Part shown: piece by piece, positions 19,145-28,474 of the stretch
How positions within the stretch are numbered: the stretch's first letter is position 1
Layout of the letters: every line of letters starts with the position of its first letter
NCBI GenBank assembly: GCA_003142855.1
Contig: PLNW01000143.1
Coordinates: 1 to 64,000 of the forward strand
Length of the DNA: 64,000 nucleotides
From: Myxococcales bacterium
GTDB lineage: Bacteria; Myxococcota_A; Polyangia; Fen-1088
Direction of reading: 5' to 3'
The notes under the pieces: generated by a model
Databases searched by the model: none
Seen by the model: the letters and a program-made list of their open reading frames with translations, nothing else
What the model was told of the DNA's origin: nothing
Position numbers and translations under genes: made by a program

Positions 19145-19960
19145 ATGACTACCTCCAACCCACTTTCCAGTCCTGCACCCTGGAATCTCGTGGCATCCGA
19201 CTACGCCGCGGAGGTCGCTCCCATATTTCCCTGGTTTGCCCAGAGGGCGATCGATCTTGCGGTTCTCGCGCCGAGTGCGCGTGTGCTCGATGTGGCCGCA
19301 GGACCCGGGACCTTGTCCTTCTTGGCGGCGCGAGCCGGCGCGCGCGTGACAGCGATCGATTTCTCACCGGCCATGATCGAGAAGCTGCGCGAACGCGCGT
19401 CCGCCGACTCGCTCACCGTCGAATCGCACGTCGGTGACGGGCAGGCCTTGCCTTTCGCGGATGCATCGTTCGATGGAGCGTTCTCGATGTTCGGCCTGAT
19501 GTTCTTCCCCGATCGAATCCTCGGCTTTCGTGAGCTTCTGCGCGTGCTCGCACCCGGCGGCGTGGCGGTGGTGGCGAGCTGGGCTGCCGAGGATGGCGAC
19601 ACCTGGCGCAACGTGGTCTGGGGCGAGGTTCGAGAACACCTGCCCAACTTGCCGCTCGGCGGTTCAGCACCTCCCTTGGGCAAAGTCGATGACTGCCGTC
19701 AAGAGATGGCGGCAGCGGGATTTGCGAACGTCGAGGTACACGAGCTCGTGCACACACTGCCCGCGATGACGACGCGTGAGGGGTGGGCGTGGATGGTGCG
19801 CGCAACCGCCCCGATCGCCTTGCTACGCCAGCGCCTCGAGCCCACGAAATGGGCCTTTTTCGACGCGTGTGTCCTGGCCAAGCTGATCGAGACATTCGGC
19901 GAGGAACGCCAAAGCATGCGGCGCAAGGCGAACCTGTCGGTGGGACGCAAGCGAAGCTAG
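19145..19960 (+). CDS. SAM-dependent class I methyltransferase (UbiE/Methyltransf_11-like)
   Basis: 271 residues, cytoplasmic. Motif I is ARVLDVAAGPGTLSFLA, motif II TAIDFSPAMIEKL, and the post-II strand GDGQALPFADASFDGAFSMFGLMFF matches the Methyltransf_11 core; LRVLAPGGVAVVASW follows. The substrate cannot be deduced. A distinctive C-terminal helical segment (KWAFFDACVLAKLIETF) is present. It is monocistronic; no Shine-Dalgarno sequence is evident. Confidence 0.88.
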   Translation: MTTSNPLSSPAPWNLVASDYAAEVAPIFPWFAQRAIDLAVLAPSARVLDVAAGPGTLSFLAARAGARVTAIDFSPAMIEKLRERASADSLTVESHVGDGQALPFADASFDGAFSMFGLMFFPDRILGFRELLRVLAPGGVAVVASWAAEDGDTWRNVVWGEVREHLPNLPLGGSAPPLGKVDDCRQEMAAAGFANVEVHELVHTLPAMTTREGWAWMVRATAPIALLRQRLEPTKWAFFDACVLAKLIETFGEERQSMRRKANLSVGRKRS

Positions 19961-20126
19961 TCCGAACCGGGCCGGCCAGAGTGAGTTCGGCCGGCACGGT
20001 CGAAGCGCCTCCCAACTGGGCGACGGACGGAGCCACCTAAGTTGCCCCGCGCCAAGTCGCACGGCGCGCCAGGCGGCCGCGCAAGCGGTCCGTCCAATAT
20101 TCTGATTGAAGTGTTACAATCCGCAG

Positions 20127-21866
20127 ATGTGTACCAAGACCATCCAACGATCTTGTGTCGTAGCGCAGTTCGCACTTCTCTTGGCACTGGGGGCTGCTGC
20201 TGGCTGCTCATCAGGAAATGGTAGCCTGGGGACGACAGGCGGTACTCCCGCTGCAACTGGCGGTGCTGGACCAAACACCGGAGGAGCCACGGGTGCAGGT
20301 GGCGCTGCCGGGGGTTCAAGCACCTCCGCCAATACAGGTGGCGCGACGACATCAAGCAGCGCTGGCGGCGGCGTGATAGCGGGCGGCACGACAAGCAACA
20401 CGGGTGGCGCGGCCCCTGGCGGCGCCGTCGGCGGCACGACCGGTAACACAGGCGGCGCGGCCACGAGCGCCCCAACCGGCGGCACCACAAGCAACACGGG
20501 TGGCGCGGTTTCTGGCGGCGCAATCGCCGGCACGACGGGCAACACTGGTGGCGCGGCCCCTGGCGGCGCAATCGCCGGAACCGTGGTAAACAGTAGTGCC
20601 CCGGGAGGCGCGACCACAGGCGGAAAGACTGGCGGCACGGCAGGCAGCAGCGCCACAGGGGGCGCGGCCACCGGCGGAGCAAAGACTGGCGGCACCTCGG
20701 GAAGCAGTGGTGCCGGTGGGACGACAACAGGCGGAGGGACATCCGGCACAGCGGGAAGCGGCGGCACGAGCACGACAGGCGGCAGCACTCTCATCGGCGG
20801 CCCAGGTCCGGCCGCTCAGTTGATTACCCAGAGTGGCGTCGACTGGGGCAAGTTGGTGATCGACACGGAAATCGCCGGCAAGACCTCCCTTGGATCCACC
20901 TATCCCGAGGGGCTGATCCTGCACGGGATGTCCAAGACCTACAAGCGACTCAAGGATCCAACCTATCTCACGTTCCTGACGAAATCAGTGGGCAGCTGGG
21001 GCGTTGCCGACGGCACCAGCCTCGACAACATCATGCACATGGCGGCACTGTGCGACACTTATGAATTCACCCAGACGGCCAGCTACAAAGCTCCTGCCGA
21101 TGCGACCCGCAAAATCTTCGATACCTACCCCACAACCACCGACGGCGCCTTCTGGCACGCCAACAATGGAACTCGCGACCACCAACTTTGGGGGGACGGG
21201 GTATTCATGTCTCTCTCGTTCCTCACTCGCTACGCCACGGTTTTCAACGATCCAACCGTGTACCCGATAGCGGTCACCAACCTGAGCGTCACGGCGACCC
21301 ACCTGAAGAATTCGGCTACTGGTCTCTTCTGGCATGCCTACGATGAAAGTGGCGCTGCGACTTGGGCACAGCCAACGACCAAGTCCAACCAAATAAGCTG
21401 GGGCCGAGCCATGGGATGGTTCTCGCTGGCAAGCGTGATGACCCTGGAAATGCTGCCTGCCACCGATCCAGGTCGAGCCCAGATAGAGACGATTCTCAAA
21501 GATCTCCTCACCGCGGTGGCCAAGTACCAGGATGCGACCACAGGACGGTGGTTTCAGGTTGTCGACATGGGAACGAATGCACAGGACTGGGTCGAGACGT
21601 CATGCTCCAGCATGTTTAGCTACGCAATCTGGTGGGCGTATCAACACGGGCTGCTGGACGCGAGCTACGCCGCTGTGGCCACCAAAGGTTTCAATGGCGT
21701 CATGCAAATGGTGACCAAGAACGCAACCAACCAGACCACCATTGCCAAGATCTGCACCGGCCTAAACGCCTCGGCCGCGGTAACGGACTATTTCAGCCAC
21801 CCGACCGCATCGAACGACCTGCATGGAATCGGTTCGTTCCTGCTCATGTGGGAAGGGATGCAGTAG
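20127..21866 (+). CDS. GH105 unsaturated rhamnogalacturonyl hydrolase-like lipoprotein
   Basis: 579 residues from ATG 20127. A signal peptide with lipobox (LGAAAGC) is followed by ~200 residues of imperfect Gly/Ser/Thr/Ala repeats (GGTTSNTGGAA-type). The enzyme domain from about residue 230 has GH105/GH88 signatures: ILHGMSKTYK, RDHQLWGDGVFMSL (catalytic Asp region), ISWGRAMGWFSLASV and WVETSCSSMFSYAIWWA. This family removes unsaturated galacturonic acid from pectin-lyase products, so it pairs functionally with the neighbouring GH5 enzyme in plant-polysaccharide use. The spacer is repetitive at DNA level (roughly 20270-20790). Confidence 0.85.
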   Translation: MCTKTIQRSCVVAQFALLLALGAAAGCSSGNGSLGTTGGTPAATGGAGPNTGGATGAGGAAGGSSTSANTGGATTSSSAGGGVIAGGTTSNTGGAAPGGAVGGTTGNTGGAATSAPTGGTTSNTGGAVSGGAIAGTTGNTGGAAPGGAIAGTVVNSSAPGGATTGGKTGGTAGSSATGGAATGGAKTGGTSGSSGAGGTTTGGGTSGTAGSGGTSTTGGSTLIGGPGPAAQLITQSGVDWGKLVIDTEIAGKTSLGSTYPEGLILHGMSKTYKRLKDPTYLTFLTKSVGSWGVADGTSLDNIMHMAALCDTYEFTQTASYKAPADATRKIFDTYPTTTDGAFWHANNGTRDHQLWGDGVFMSLSFLTRYATVFNDPTVYPIAVTNLSVTATHLKNSATGLFWHAYDESGAATWAQPTTKSNQISWGRAMGWFSLASVMTLEMLPATDPGRAQIETILKDLLTAVAKYQDATTGRWFQVVDMGTNAQDWVETSCSSMFSYAIWWAYQHGLLDASYAAVATKGFNGVMQMVTKNATNQTTIAKICTGLNASAAVTDYFSHPTASNDLHGIGSFLLMWEGMQ

Positions 21867-22048
21867 TCAAGCCGAGCGAGTGCACCCAGCAGACACGGCC
21901 GGGGGTGAGGGTGGTGCCAGCCGTTTGCCGGAGCCTCGACGGGCCCCCAGGGGGCTCCGGCATGGCGAGCCCGAAATCGAATCTTCGCATGGGTTTTGAT
22001 GTAGATTACCTGCTTCGCGATCGGGCCTGAATCCCTAAGAGGTGTCGC

Positions 22049-23050
22049 ATGAGAGCCAAGCTTGCATTGTTCGTGTCCGTCAGCCTGGTGATGGGACTAG
22101 CGCTGCACGCACGGGTCGCGCGTGGGCAGGATGCTGCGACGGAAGAGGCGCGCGCGCATTTTCGCAAGGGACAGCAGTTCTTCGACGTGGGTCGCTGGGA
22201 TGAAGCGGCCGATGAATTCGAGAAGGCCTACGCCATCCGCAGCGATCCCACTTTCCTTTTCAACATGGCGCAAGCCAGTCGGCGCAAGGGTGACGCGAAG
22301 CGAGCCATCGACCTCTACAAGAACTACCTGATCAAAGCACCCAAGAGTCCGCAGCGCGCTGAGGTTGAAGAGCGCATCAGGACGCTTCAGAAGCAACTCG
22401 AGGAGGCCGAGCCCACGGCCAAGGCGCCAGCGCAGGCTCCACCGCCTGTGAGCGTTCCGCCGGCGGCGACGCTCCCGGCAGCGGCCGCACCGGCGCCGGC
22501 TCTGGCGCCGATTCCCGCGTCAGCCCCGGGACCGGCATCGACTTCGGCTGTGGCTCCGGCACCGACTCCGGTGTTCGCGGCTCCGGCCTCGGCCCCGGGA
22601 CCATACCCAGCGGTCGCGTCCCCAACACCAGCGATAGAAGCGTATCCCGCGCCGACGGCCCCTGTTCCCCAGCCCGCACCTGCCTACGTGCAAGTCCAAG
22701 CGACGTCTGCTCCCCCAGTGACCCAATCCGGTCAAGGACTGCGGGTCGCTGGAATCATCACTGCAGCGACCGGGCTGGCCGCAGTGACCGCAGCCATAAT
22801 CTGTGGCGCCGAAGCCAAGTCCTATTCCGATTCGGTCCAGTCGGGCACGCGCTTCGATCCGAATATCGCCAACACCGGCAAGCTTTTCGAGACCCTGCAG
22901 TGGGTGAGCTACGGGGTTGGCGCAGCCTTGGTGGCGACCGGTGCCGTGCTCTACGGCTTCGGTGCAGCCTCGGCGCGTGGGCCCAGCGTCGCCCTCGCCC
23001 CCATGGTAGTGCCAGCCGGAGCCGGGTTTTCCGCACAGGGGGTCTTCTGA
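22049..23050 (+). CDS. TPR protein with Pro/Ala-rich linker and C-terminal membrane segments
   Basis: 333 residues; ATG 22049 follows AGAGG. A signal peptide (LFVSVSLVMGLALHARVARG) precedes tetratricopeptide repeats at ~28-115 (ARAHFRKGQQFFDVGRWDEAADEFEKAY, TFLFNMAQASRRKGD). A ~110-residue Pro/Ala linker follows, then two hydrophobic segments (LRVAGIITAATGLAAVTAAIICG and VSYGVGAALVATGAVLYGFG). This layout is frequent in myxobacterial genes of unknown role. The next gene starts at the last base of this stop, so they are an operon. Confidence 0.75.
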   Translation: MRAKLALFVSVSLVMGLALHARVARGQDAATEEARAHFRKGQQFFDVGRWDEAADEFEKAYAIRSDPTFLFNMAQASRRKGDAKRAIDLYKNYLIKAPKSPQRAEVEERIRTLQKQLEEAEPTAKAPAQAPPPVSVPPAATLPAAAAPAPALAPIPASAPGPASTSAVAPAPTPVFAAPASAPGPYPAVASPTPAIEAYPAPTAPVPQPAPAYVQVQATSAPPVTQSGQGLRVAGIITAATGLAAVTAAIICGAEAKSYSDSVQSGTRFDPNIANTGKLFETLQWVSYGVGAALVATGAVLYGFGAASARGPSVALAPMVVPAGAGFSAQGVF

Positions 23051-24186
23051 TGCGTTCGCAGGCCAGAGCACGTTTCTTCTTCGCTCTCGCTCTGCTGAGC
23101 GTCGGCGTTGCGTGTAGCTATGATCCGCATCCCAAGGACGGGCAGGAGGAGTGCTCCTCGAAGGACAGACTCTGTCCCTGGGGCTACGATTGCGCCTACA
23201 ACAACCTGTGCTACTCGTGGGGCCATGTTCCCGCGAACCCAGGAGCCGGCGGCGCGATCACCGGTGCCGGAGGCAGCAGTGCCAGGGGAGGGAACAGCGG
23301 AACGGGCGGCACTCACTCGGCGACTCTGATTGGCCCGGCCGGCATGCCAGCGGCTGGAGGCGCGACTGCCGCGGCCGGCGTGCCTGGTGCGGCAGGCGCG
23401 ATCACTGTCGGGGGCGTGATTGTGGCCGGAGGGGGCGCGGGGATCACGGACTCTGGCGGCGGACTTTCCACTGGTGGCACGGTTGCCACGGGCGGGGCGA
23501 CAGACTGCACGCCAAGCGAGGCGTCCGGTCTCACCCCCCTCATCGACAACATGGCCGACGGGGACACCGGAATCATTCCTCAGGATGGCCGGATGGGCGG
23601 CTGGTACACCTATGGCGACGGCACCGGCACCATCTCGCTCAACTCGTCCAAGCCCGGGATGATGTGCTCTTCAGGATCTGGTTTCTCGATCTGGGGCGCC
23701 GGGCTCGGCGTAAGTTTCGACGCCGTTCCGACCAAGACTTGTACCTACGACGCCTCGATCTACTCCGGCATCCGTTTCACCATAGCAGGGGCCATTACCA
23801 ACGGCATGCTGCGCTTCTCGGTTCAGACAGCGGATATTGCGTCGGGGACGTCGGCAGGCGGAACCTGCGTTTCGACCAGCCTTTCCCGCGACGACTGTGA
23901 CGACACCTACGGGGCCGACCTGTTCCTGGGAACGACGGGCGGAACGTCCTGCCAAAGCATGGTCTCGTCCTGGATCTGTGGCCCGGCCACAGGCGCGGTT
24001 GGTGCGCTCACGGTGACCGTTCCTTTCTCCTACATGTCCCAGCAGGGGTGGGGCCAAGTGTTCCCGACATTCAATCCCAGGGTCATGCTGGGGCTTCAGT
24101 GGCAGTTCAAGACCTGTACTGAAATCGCTTGCTACACCTTGCCCACCAGCTTCGACATCTGCGTCGGGGATCTGTCCTTCTACTAG
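23050..24186 (+). CDS. Cys-rich surface lipoprotein with Gly-rich spacer
   Basis: 378 residues. The signal peptide ends in a lipobox (LSVGVAC). The first ~35 mature residues are Cys-rich (CSSKDRLCPWGYDCAYNNLC), suggesting disulphides. A ~105-residue Gly/Ala/Thr spacer follows, then a C-terminal domain beginning PLIDNMADGDTGIIPQDGRMGGWY that resembles the jelly-roll/carbohydrate-binding folds common in myxobacterial lipoproteins; a family name is not certain. The start overlaps the stop of the TPR gene by one base, so the two are probably co-expressed. Confidence 0.7.
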   Translation: MRSQARARFFFALALLSVGVACSYDPHPKDGQEECSSKDRLCPWGYDCAYNNLCYSWGHVPANPGAGGAITGAGGSSARGGNSGTGGTHSATLIGPAGMPAAGGATAAAGVPGAAGAITVGGVIVAGGGAGITDSGGGLSTGGTVATGGATDCTPSEASGLTPLIDNMADGDTGIIPQDGRMGGWYTYGDGTGTISLNSSKPGMMCSSGSGFSIWGAGLGVSFDAVPTKTCTYDASIYSGIRFTIAGAITNGMLRFSVQTADIASGTSAGGTCVSTSLSRDDCDDTYGADLFLGTTGGTSCQSMVSSWICGPATGAVGALTVTVPFSYMSQQGWGQVFPTFNPRVMLGLQWQFKTCTEIACYTLPTSFDICVGDLSFY

Positions 24187-24518
24187 CGGGCCCCTTGGCC
24201 CTCAAAACGCGGCTTTTGCGGGTGGCGCTTGTAGAGCAAGACGGTGCGCCCCAGGATCTGCACGACGTTCACGCCCGGTTCTTCAGCCAGGCGCTCGGCC
24301 ACCTCGAAGCGCGTTTCCGGACATTCCTGCCCCAGCTTCACCTTGATGAGTTCGTGGTCAAAAAGCGCCCGCGCCACCTGGGCCATGACCTGCTCATTGG
24401 TTCCGCCTTTGCCGATCTGAACAATGGCCTGCAAGGCATGGCCGTGGCCGCGCAGCAGGCGGCGCAGGGGTGTGGAAGGCATGAGCGACTGCTTGCGCGG
24501 GCTGGTCGGGGCGGGCAT
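24183..24518 (-). CDS. yhbY: YhbY-family CRM-domain RNA-binding protein
   Basis: About 111 residues from ATG 24518 (ATG 24482 is an alternative giving 99). The CRM domain shows LRGHGHALQAIVQIGKGGTNEQVM, ALFDHELIKVKLG and GVNVVQILGRTVLLYKRHP, including the GxxG motif (GKGG). The family binds pre-50S ribosomal particles. Its 3' end overlaps the lipoprotein stop by 4 bp on the opposite strand (convergent). Upstream in-frame sequence to 24719 lacks family similarity and is not included. Confidence 0.85.
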   Translation of the reverse strand: MPAPTSPRKQSLMPSTPLRRLLRGHGHALQAIVQIGKGGTNEQVMAQVARALFDHELIKVKLGQECPETRFEVAERLAEEPGVNVVQILGRTVLLYKRHPQKPRFEGQGAR

Positions 24519-24756
24519 GGCCGCAAGTTGCCACACCAGACGGTGCAGGTCACGCCCGACTGCGATGTCGACCATATTCCGAGTGCGCACATCAGCCTGA
24601 GCCGGTGGTGAAGATCCCACGGACGCCGTCAGAACTTCACCAGAATGCCAGCTCGCCAGGGCCGCCGCAGCGCCGAAACAGGGCCGCTGCGGATCTGGCC
24701 CTTCGCTTGCTAGGTCCATGTAGAGTGAACCCAGCTATGAGGTCGGAATCCTAGCC

Positions 24757-26742
24757 ATGCCGATTCACCACCTGCACCTGCTTGTCTGGGATGTGCGGAC
24801 GTGGACCTTGGTCGGCCAGGTACCATTTCTGATCTTGGTGGCGGTTCTGTACCGGGCAGGAGGGCGGCGCGGCTGGCCGTGGCGCTCGTCGGCCCTGGCG
24901 ACCGGGGCCTTCGTGGCCGGGTTGTCGCTTGGAACCGCGTTTCTGCCCAGCGTTCTGGGCGCCGCTGCCGGCGGAATCGCGCTGTGGCTTCTCGCTCAGA
25001 GGGCGCTGGGACTGCGCCGACCGCCCACCGCGGTTCTCGCGCTAGGGCTGGCCGGGCTCATCGCCATCGGGCGATGGGGCTGCTTGCTCAATGGCTGCTG
25101 CTTCGGAATCTTGACCGACCTGCCCTGGGCCGTGCACTACGACTCCAGCAGCACCGCCTATTTCTTGCACCAGGCGTTGGGCTTGCTGGCGCCGGACGCA
25201 ACCCACGCACTCGGTGTTCACCCCTATCCGCTCTACGAAAGCGCTGGGCTCTTGCTTTGGCTGCCCGTGGGATTCCTGCTGCTCCGGCGTCTGCGTTCCG
25301 AGGCCGCGTTGCTGGCCTTCACCGTGGCCTTCGATCTAGGGCTGCGCGGTTTCATCGACGGCAAGCGCGCCATGATCAACGTGTGGTGGTCCGTGCTGGG
25401 GCAGTGGCTTGGGTTCAACCTGTTTCAGTGGGCCTTGCTGGCATGTGCGTCGGGAGCACTGCTTCTGGGGCTGCTCTTCGAACGACGCGCGCGAGCGGCT
25501 GCTCCGGCCAGGCCGGCGGTCGCCATCGTTTCAGTCGAGCCCAACCCGCTGACGCTTTGGTCGGTCTATATCGGCTTGTGCCTGGTGGGATGGTTCAGCA
25601 ACTCCGCCCAGACGGTCTTCCTGCACCGAGTTCTGCTGGCGGCGCTGGCCTTCTGTGTTCCCGCCTTGACCTTGCCCCGTTGCTTTGCCTTGAGCCTGCG
25701 CGTCCGAACCAACGCTGGGTACGGGTTTGCGACTCTGCTCTTGCTGGCGCTAGGCCTTCGCCTGGAGACCCACGCGTTCGCCGAGGTAGACAGCGCACAA
25801 GACCCGGCGCGCGCCCCACTGGACATGCGCGCGGGCGAAGCCAAGCGACGGTGGCTCTACGACGTCGACCGCCGGCGCGGCGTGGTCATCCGGGTGGGGA
25901 ACCAGGACACAGCGCCTGCAGCGATCAAGCAACGCGAAGATGTGCTGGGAATTCCCCATGCACCAGACGCGAACCAGCCACCGGTCCAGCCGCCAGCGCG
26001 CCTGTCCCGCGGCCGAACCTGGGTGGGCGGAGGCATAGCGGGCGGTGCGGCCAAGTACTCCTCGACCACGACCACGAGCGACTCGAGTTCGAGTTCGGAC
26101 AATTCTTGTTCAGGGACGACCACGACCACTTCACACGACCGCAAGGCCATTGGTGGATGGGGCGAGGTGGAACGCGAGATTTCCTTCTCGGACCATAGTG
26201 TCCTCTGGCTTGGAGGTCGAGCCGGCGTGGTCGGAGAAAGAGAGCTGACCACGGTCACAACGGGTGGCTCGTCGTATCCCACGAGTTCCGAGGACGGCGG
26301 CCGGACGTCCTACTACACTCAGCTCTGGGCCGAACTGGAACGCCCCGGCATCGCGCTGGGGTTTGGCGGCTTGGCCGGGTACTCTCCCGGGAACAACGCC
26401 TCCTTTTCTCCCGGATTCCATTTGCGCCTCGGACACCCCAGGTTCGGCGCCGACGTCGGCTACCTGGACCGCATGTCCTTCCTTGGCTATCAATCCGGGC
26501 ATGCCGGGGTTTCGATCGCGGCGCCGCGCGGGCAGAAGATCGAACACCCGGACGACGTGCTCCTGCGCGTCTTCCTCGGGGCGTACAATTTCCCCGGCGC
26601 CCGCCTCGATTTCTTCAACGTCGCTCCGGGCGCTGGCCTCGAGATCTTCTTCACCCCGCGCCTGGCCCTCGGACTAGAAGGTGCTGCTTCTTCCTCCGGC
26701 AGCTTCGGCGGTCTGCACTTGCGCTCCGCCCTGGGCGATTGA
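24757..26742 (+). CDS. Prolipoprotein diacylglyceryl transferase-like protein fused to an outer-membrane barrel-like domain
   Basis: 661 residues. The N-terminal ~330 residues are a multi-pass membrane domain with Lgt signatures: LAGLIAIGRWGCLLNGCCFG and GVHPYPLYES, with RGFIDGKRA and several aromatic/Arg residues matching the Lgt region 3. Lgt transfers a diacylglyceryl group to the lipobox Cys. From ~420 the sequence becomes extracellular beta-strand-like (WLGGRAGVVGEREL, FGGLAGYSPGNNASFSPGF, RLALGLEGAASSSG) and ends in SALGD, with a Ser/Thr-rich stretch at ~430-460. Joining an inner-membrane enzyme to a barrel-like tail is odd; the C-terminus may instead be periplasmic. A 170-bp stretch over its last codons is duplicated at 31038. 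Confidence 0.65.
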   Translation: MPIHHLHLLVWDVRTWTLVGQVPFLILVAVLYRAGGRRGWPWRSSALATGAFVAGLSLGTAFLPSVLGAAAGGIALWLLAQRALGLRRPPTAVLALGLAGLIAIGRWGCLLNGCCFGILTDLPWAVHYDSSSTAYFLHQALGLLAPDATHALGVHPYPLYESAGLLLWLPVGFLLLRRLRSEAALLAFTVAFDLGLRGFIDGKRAMINVWWSVLGQWLGFNLFQWALLACASGALLLGLLFERRARAAAPARPAVAIVSVEPNPLTLWSVYIGLCLVGWFSNSAQTVFLHRVLLAALAFCVPALTLPRCFALSLRVRTNAGYGFATLLLLALGLRLETHAFAEVDSAQDPARAPLDMRAGEAKRRWLYDVDRRRGVVIRVGNQDTAPAAIKQREDVLGIPHAPDANQPPVQPPARLSRGRTWVGGGIAGGAAKYSSTTTTSDSSSSSDNSCSGTTTTTSHDRKAIGGWGEVEREISFSDHSVLWLGGRAGVVGERELTTVTTGGSSYPTSSEDGGRTSYYTQLWAELERPGIALGFGGLAGYSPGNNASFSPGFHLRLGHPRFGADVGYLDRMSFLGYQSGHAGVSIAAPRGQKIEHPDDVLLRVFLGAYNFPGARLDFFNVAPGAGLEIFFTPRLALGLEGAASSSGSFGGLHLRSALGD

Positions 26743-26820
26743 GGAATCTGCGAAGGCATCGAGCAGCCGGCGGGGCAGGGCTGGCGCCTCGGCGGTCTCG
26801 TGCTTGATGAAGACGTAGGC
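26651..26820. repeat. 170-bp duplicated block, copy A
   Basis: Similar to 31038-31207 with scattered substitutions and no length change. It covers the last ~30 codons of the Lgt-like/barrel gene on the plus strand and the last ~50 codons of a DUF72 gene on the minus strand. Here the barrel gene is complete and the DUF72 part is a remnant. Confidence 0.9.
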
Positions 26821-26826
26821 GAGTTC
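26674..26826 (-). pseudogene. C-terminal remnant of a DUF72 protein
   Basis: The minus-strand frame reads AYVFIKHETAEAP and then LLDAFADSSIAQGGAQVQ, ending at the same TAG (26676-26674) as the intact DUF72 gene at 31061. No DUF72 sequence lies further upstream, so only about 50 codons remain. It overlaps the end of the barrel gene antisense, as in the intact locus. Confidence 0.75.
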
Positions 26827-27087
26827 CGCACCAAGCGCCTCGTCCTGGCCATGTACGACGCCATGGCCGACGCCCAGCGCACCGCCACCGCCTTCGCCAG
26901 CACCCTCACACCCCCACCCGCCGACCACCGCGCCGCCCACTCCGCCGCAATGAACGGCCTGGGTGGCCGCGCGATTGCGCCACACTGCGGACATCGTGGC
27001 GCCCAGGGGATGCTCGAAGGTAGCAGTGGAGTCCCTCCTCGTTTGTGGGCACGCCGAAGGCGAGCCGCCCCCAATACCACGAGGCAA

Positions 27088-27730
27088 TTAGAGCACCTGG
27101 ACTTGAAGCGTTCTTAGGTCATTACGAAGAGCCGTCTTGTATTCAGTAGAGCGCTCAAGTCGGAATCGGTCAACAAACCGCAGCATGCCGACCCCAGTCA
27201 AGCAATGTACGAAAGCCAGCAGTAGCAGCAGCAGCTGACGATACCAATCCTTCGGGATAAGAGAAAAGGCGGGGTCAGAGAAGACGATTACGTATGCTAT
27301 TGCCGCCAGTAGCGGGATGATGACTAGCACTACTGATTGAAATTCGGACCGAGCCGGCGCGTCGCGAGGAGGCCCGGCCGCGACGAGCGCCGAGGGAGGA
27401 TACTCGACGTATCTGACCGAGAAGCGAGAAAGCGGACGGGCCCCGCAGCAGCGACGGCGACGGGAGAAATTCAATCAGTAGTGCTAGCAACGCAACTACT
27501 CCATTGATACTGCGCAAGACAAGATCTTCAAACTCACCAAGGGTCGGTAGCGCTTCAACCCTCGTCAGGGTTGCTTCCAGCTTGAGAATGCGTTTCTGTA
27601 AGGTCAATCGTGAGCGCGATGCCCACCAATTGGCTATCCTAGGCCAGAGGACGACGTCTACCCATTTGCGAAAGAAGGGCGCAAGCAAGAAAAGAAACAA
27701 GGCGAGTGGCACCGCGACATACCATGGCAT
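27088..27730 (-). pseudogene. Small membrane protein gene interrupted by a MITE
   Basis: Reading from ATG 27730 gives two hydrophobic segments (VAVPLALFLFLLAPFF) and a basic/coil segment up to SINGVVALL, where the MITE at 27328-27483 begins. Beyond the MITE the sequence continues as VIIPLLAAIAYVIVF and later LLLLLLAFVHCLTGVG to a stop at 27088. Removing the element plus one CTAG copy (160 bp) restores one frame, SINGVVALL-VIIPLLAAIAY. The rebuilt protein has about 160 residues and three or four membrane segments; the family is not recognised. Confidence 0.75.
27328..27483. mobile_element. MITE-like element, complete copy (156 bp)
   Basis: Bounded by the same 14-bp terminal inverted repeats as 4215-4369 and flanked by CTAG on both sides (27324-27327, 27484-27487). 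The core TACTxxACGTATCTGACCGAG is shared with the first copy. Precise insertion is shown by the restored reading frame of the host gene. CTAG/TTAA-type targets and a TA at the ends suggest mobilisation by an IS630-type transposase; that is inference. Confidence 0.88.
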
Positions 27731-28474
27731 CCAGTGGTTCTTACATCTCGGCATGGCCAGTCGGCAAGAGGAGCCATCATCCGGGGTGCCGGCGAGCGCT
27801 ATGTGCTGGGTAGGAGCGGGCATCCCCTACGGCCGTCCCGCCACCACCGATCGCAGCCCCGCACCATTCGTCCACGCATCAGACGAGAAGACTGAACTCG
27901 AATTCCGCGCCCAGTACCGAACCTTCGTCGATGCTTTTCGTGCCGGCGCCGAGCGCCTGCGTGACCGCGCCCGTGAGTTGGCGGAGATGTTTCCCCTGTG
28001 GGCTTTTCCGCCTGCCCTGCCATTCAACGCCCCGGCCTGACCGGCACCGGTCACCACCACGTTGGCGAGCCCACGGACCAGGCGGCCGAGGGTGAGCCGT
28101 GCCCATCGTCTGCCACCGACGCAGAACCCACACTTCCCCGACCCCGAACGCCGTCCTGTCCAGGCCTACGACCACGCTTTGTTCCTGCCGCTGCGCTCCT
28201 GGCCGCCACTTCCGCGCGCCGCCGCCTCGACCAACGGCGACCACAGGCCCCGTCCGCCGAAGTTCCGGGAAGACTTCATGAAAACACTGGCACCCCGCCC
28301 CGCGCCCCGCCGCCCCCGCGGCCGCCCCCCCCCGGGACCTCGTAGTCGAAAACCTCGCCCTGCGCCAGCAGCTGGCCAACTTCCAGCGCACTTCGGCCCG
28401 CCCTCGCCTGCGCAAGAGTGACCGCGCCTTCCTCACCGTGCCCACCGCGACCTTTGATGGATTCCTTTCCCGAA
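27731..28474. other. Decayed region with gene fragments
   Basis: No intact gene is apparent in this ~740-bp stretch. A plus-strand fragment ending at 28040 (PAPFVHASDEKTELEFRAQY, later FPPALPFNAPA) looks like the tail of a real protein, possibly transposase-associated, but is unidentified. A transposase remnant follows at 28336-28440. The rest shows only Pro/Arg-rich shadow frames. Confidence 0.5.
28336..28440 (+). pseudogene. N-terminal remnant of a DDE transposase
   Basis: Thirty-five codons read DLVVENLALRQQLA, then FQRTSARPRLRKSDRAFLTV. This matches the conserved N-terminus of integrase-type IS transposases (LVVENLALRQQLAVLKR...RPRLxxxDRAFWV). No catalytic part follows; the next bases belong to the 3' end of the vWA lipoprotein gene on the other strand. 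Confidence 0.65.

Noticed and set aside
20594-20602. CAGTAGTG resembling the MITE end
   Set aside because: Inside the repetitive spacer of the GH105 gene, without the rest of the terminal repeat or a TA-containing flank.
24801-26198. A 465-codon frame overlapping the Lgt-like gene in another frame
   Set aside because: Arg/Ala/Gly/Pro-rich shadow; the Lgt motifs fix the true frame.
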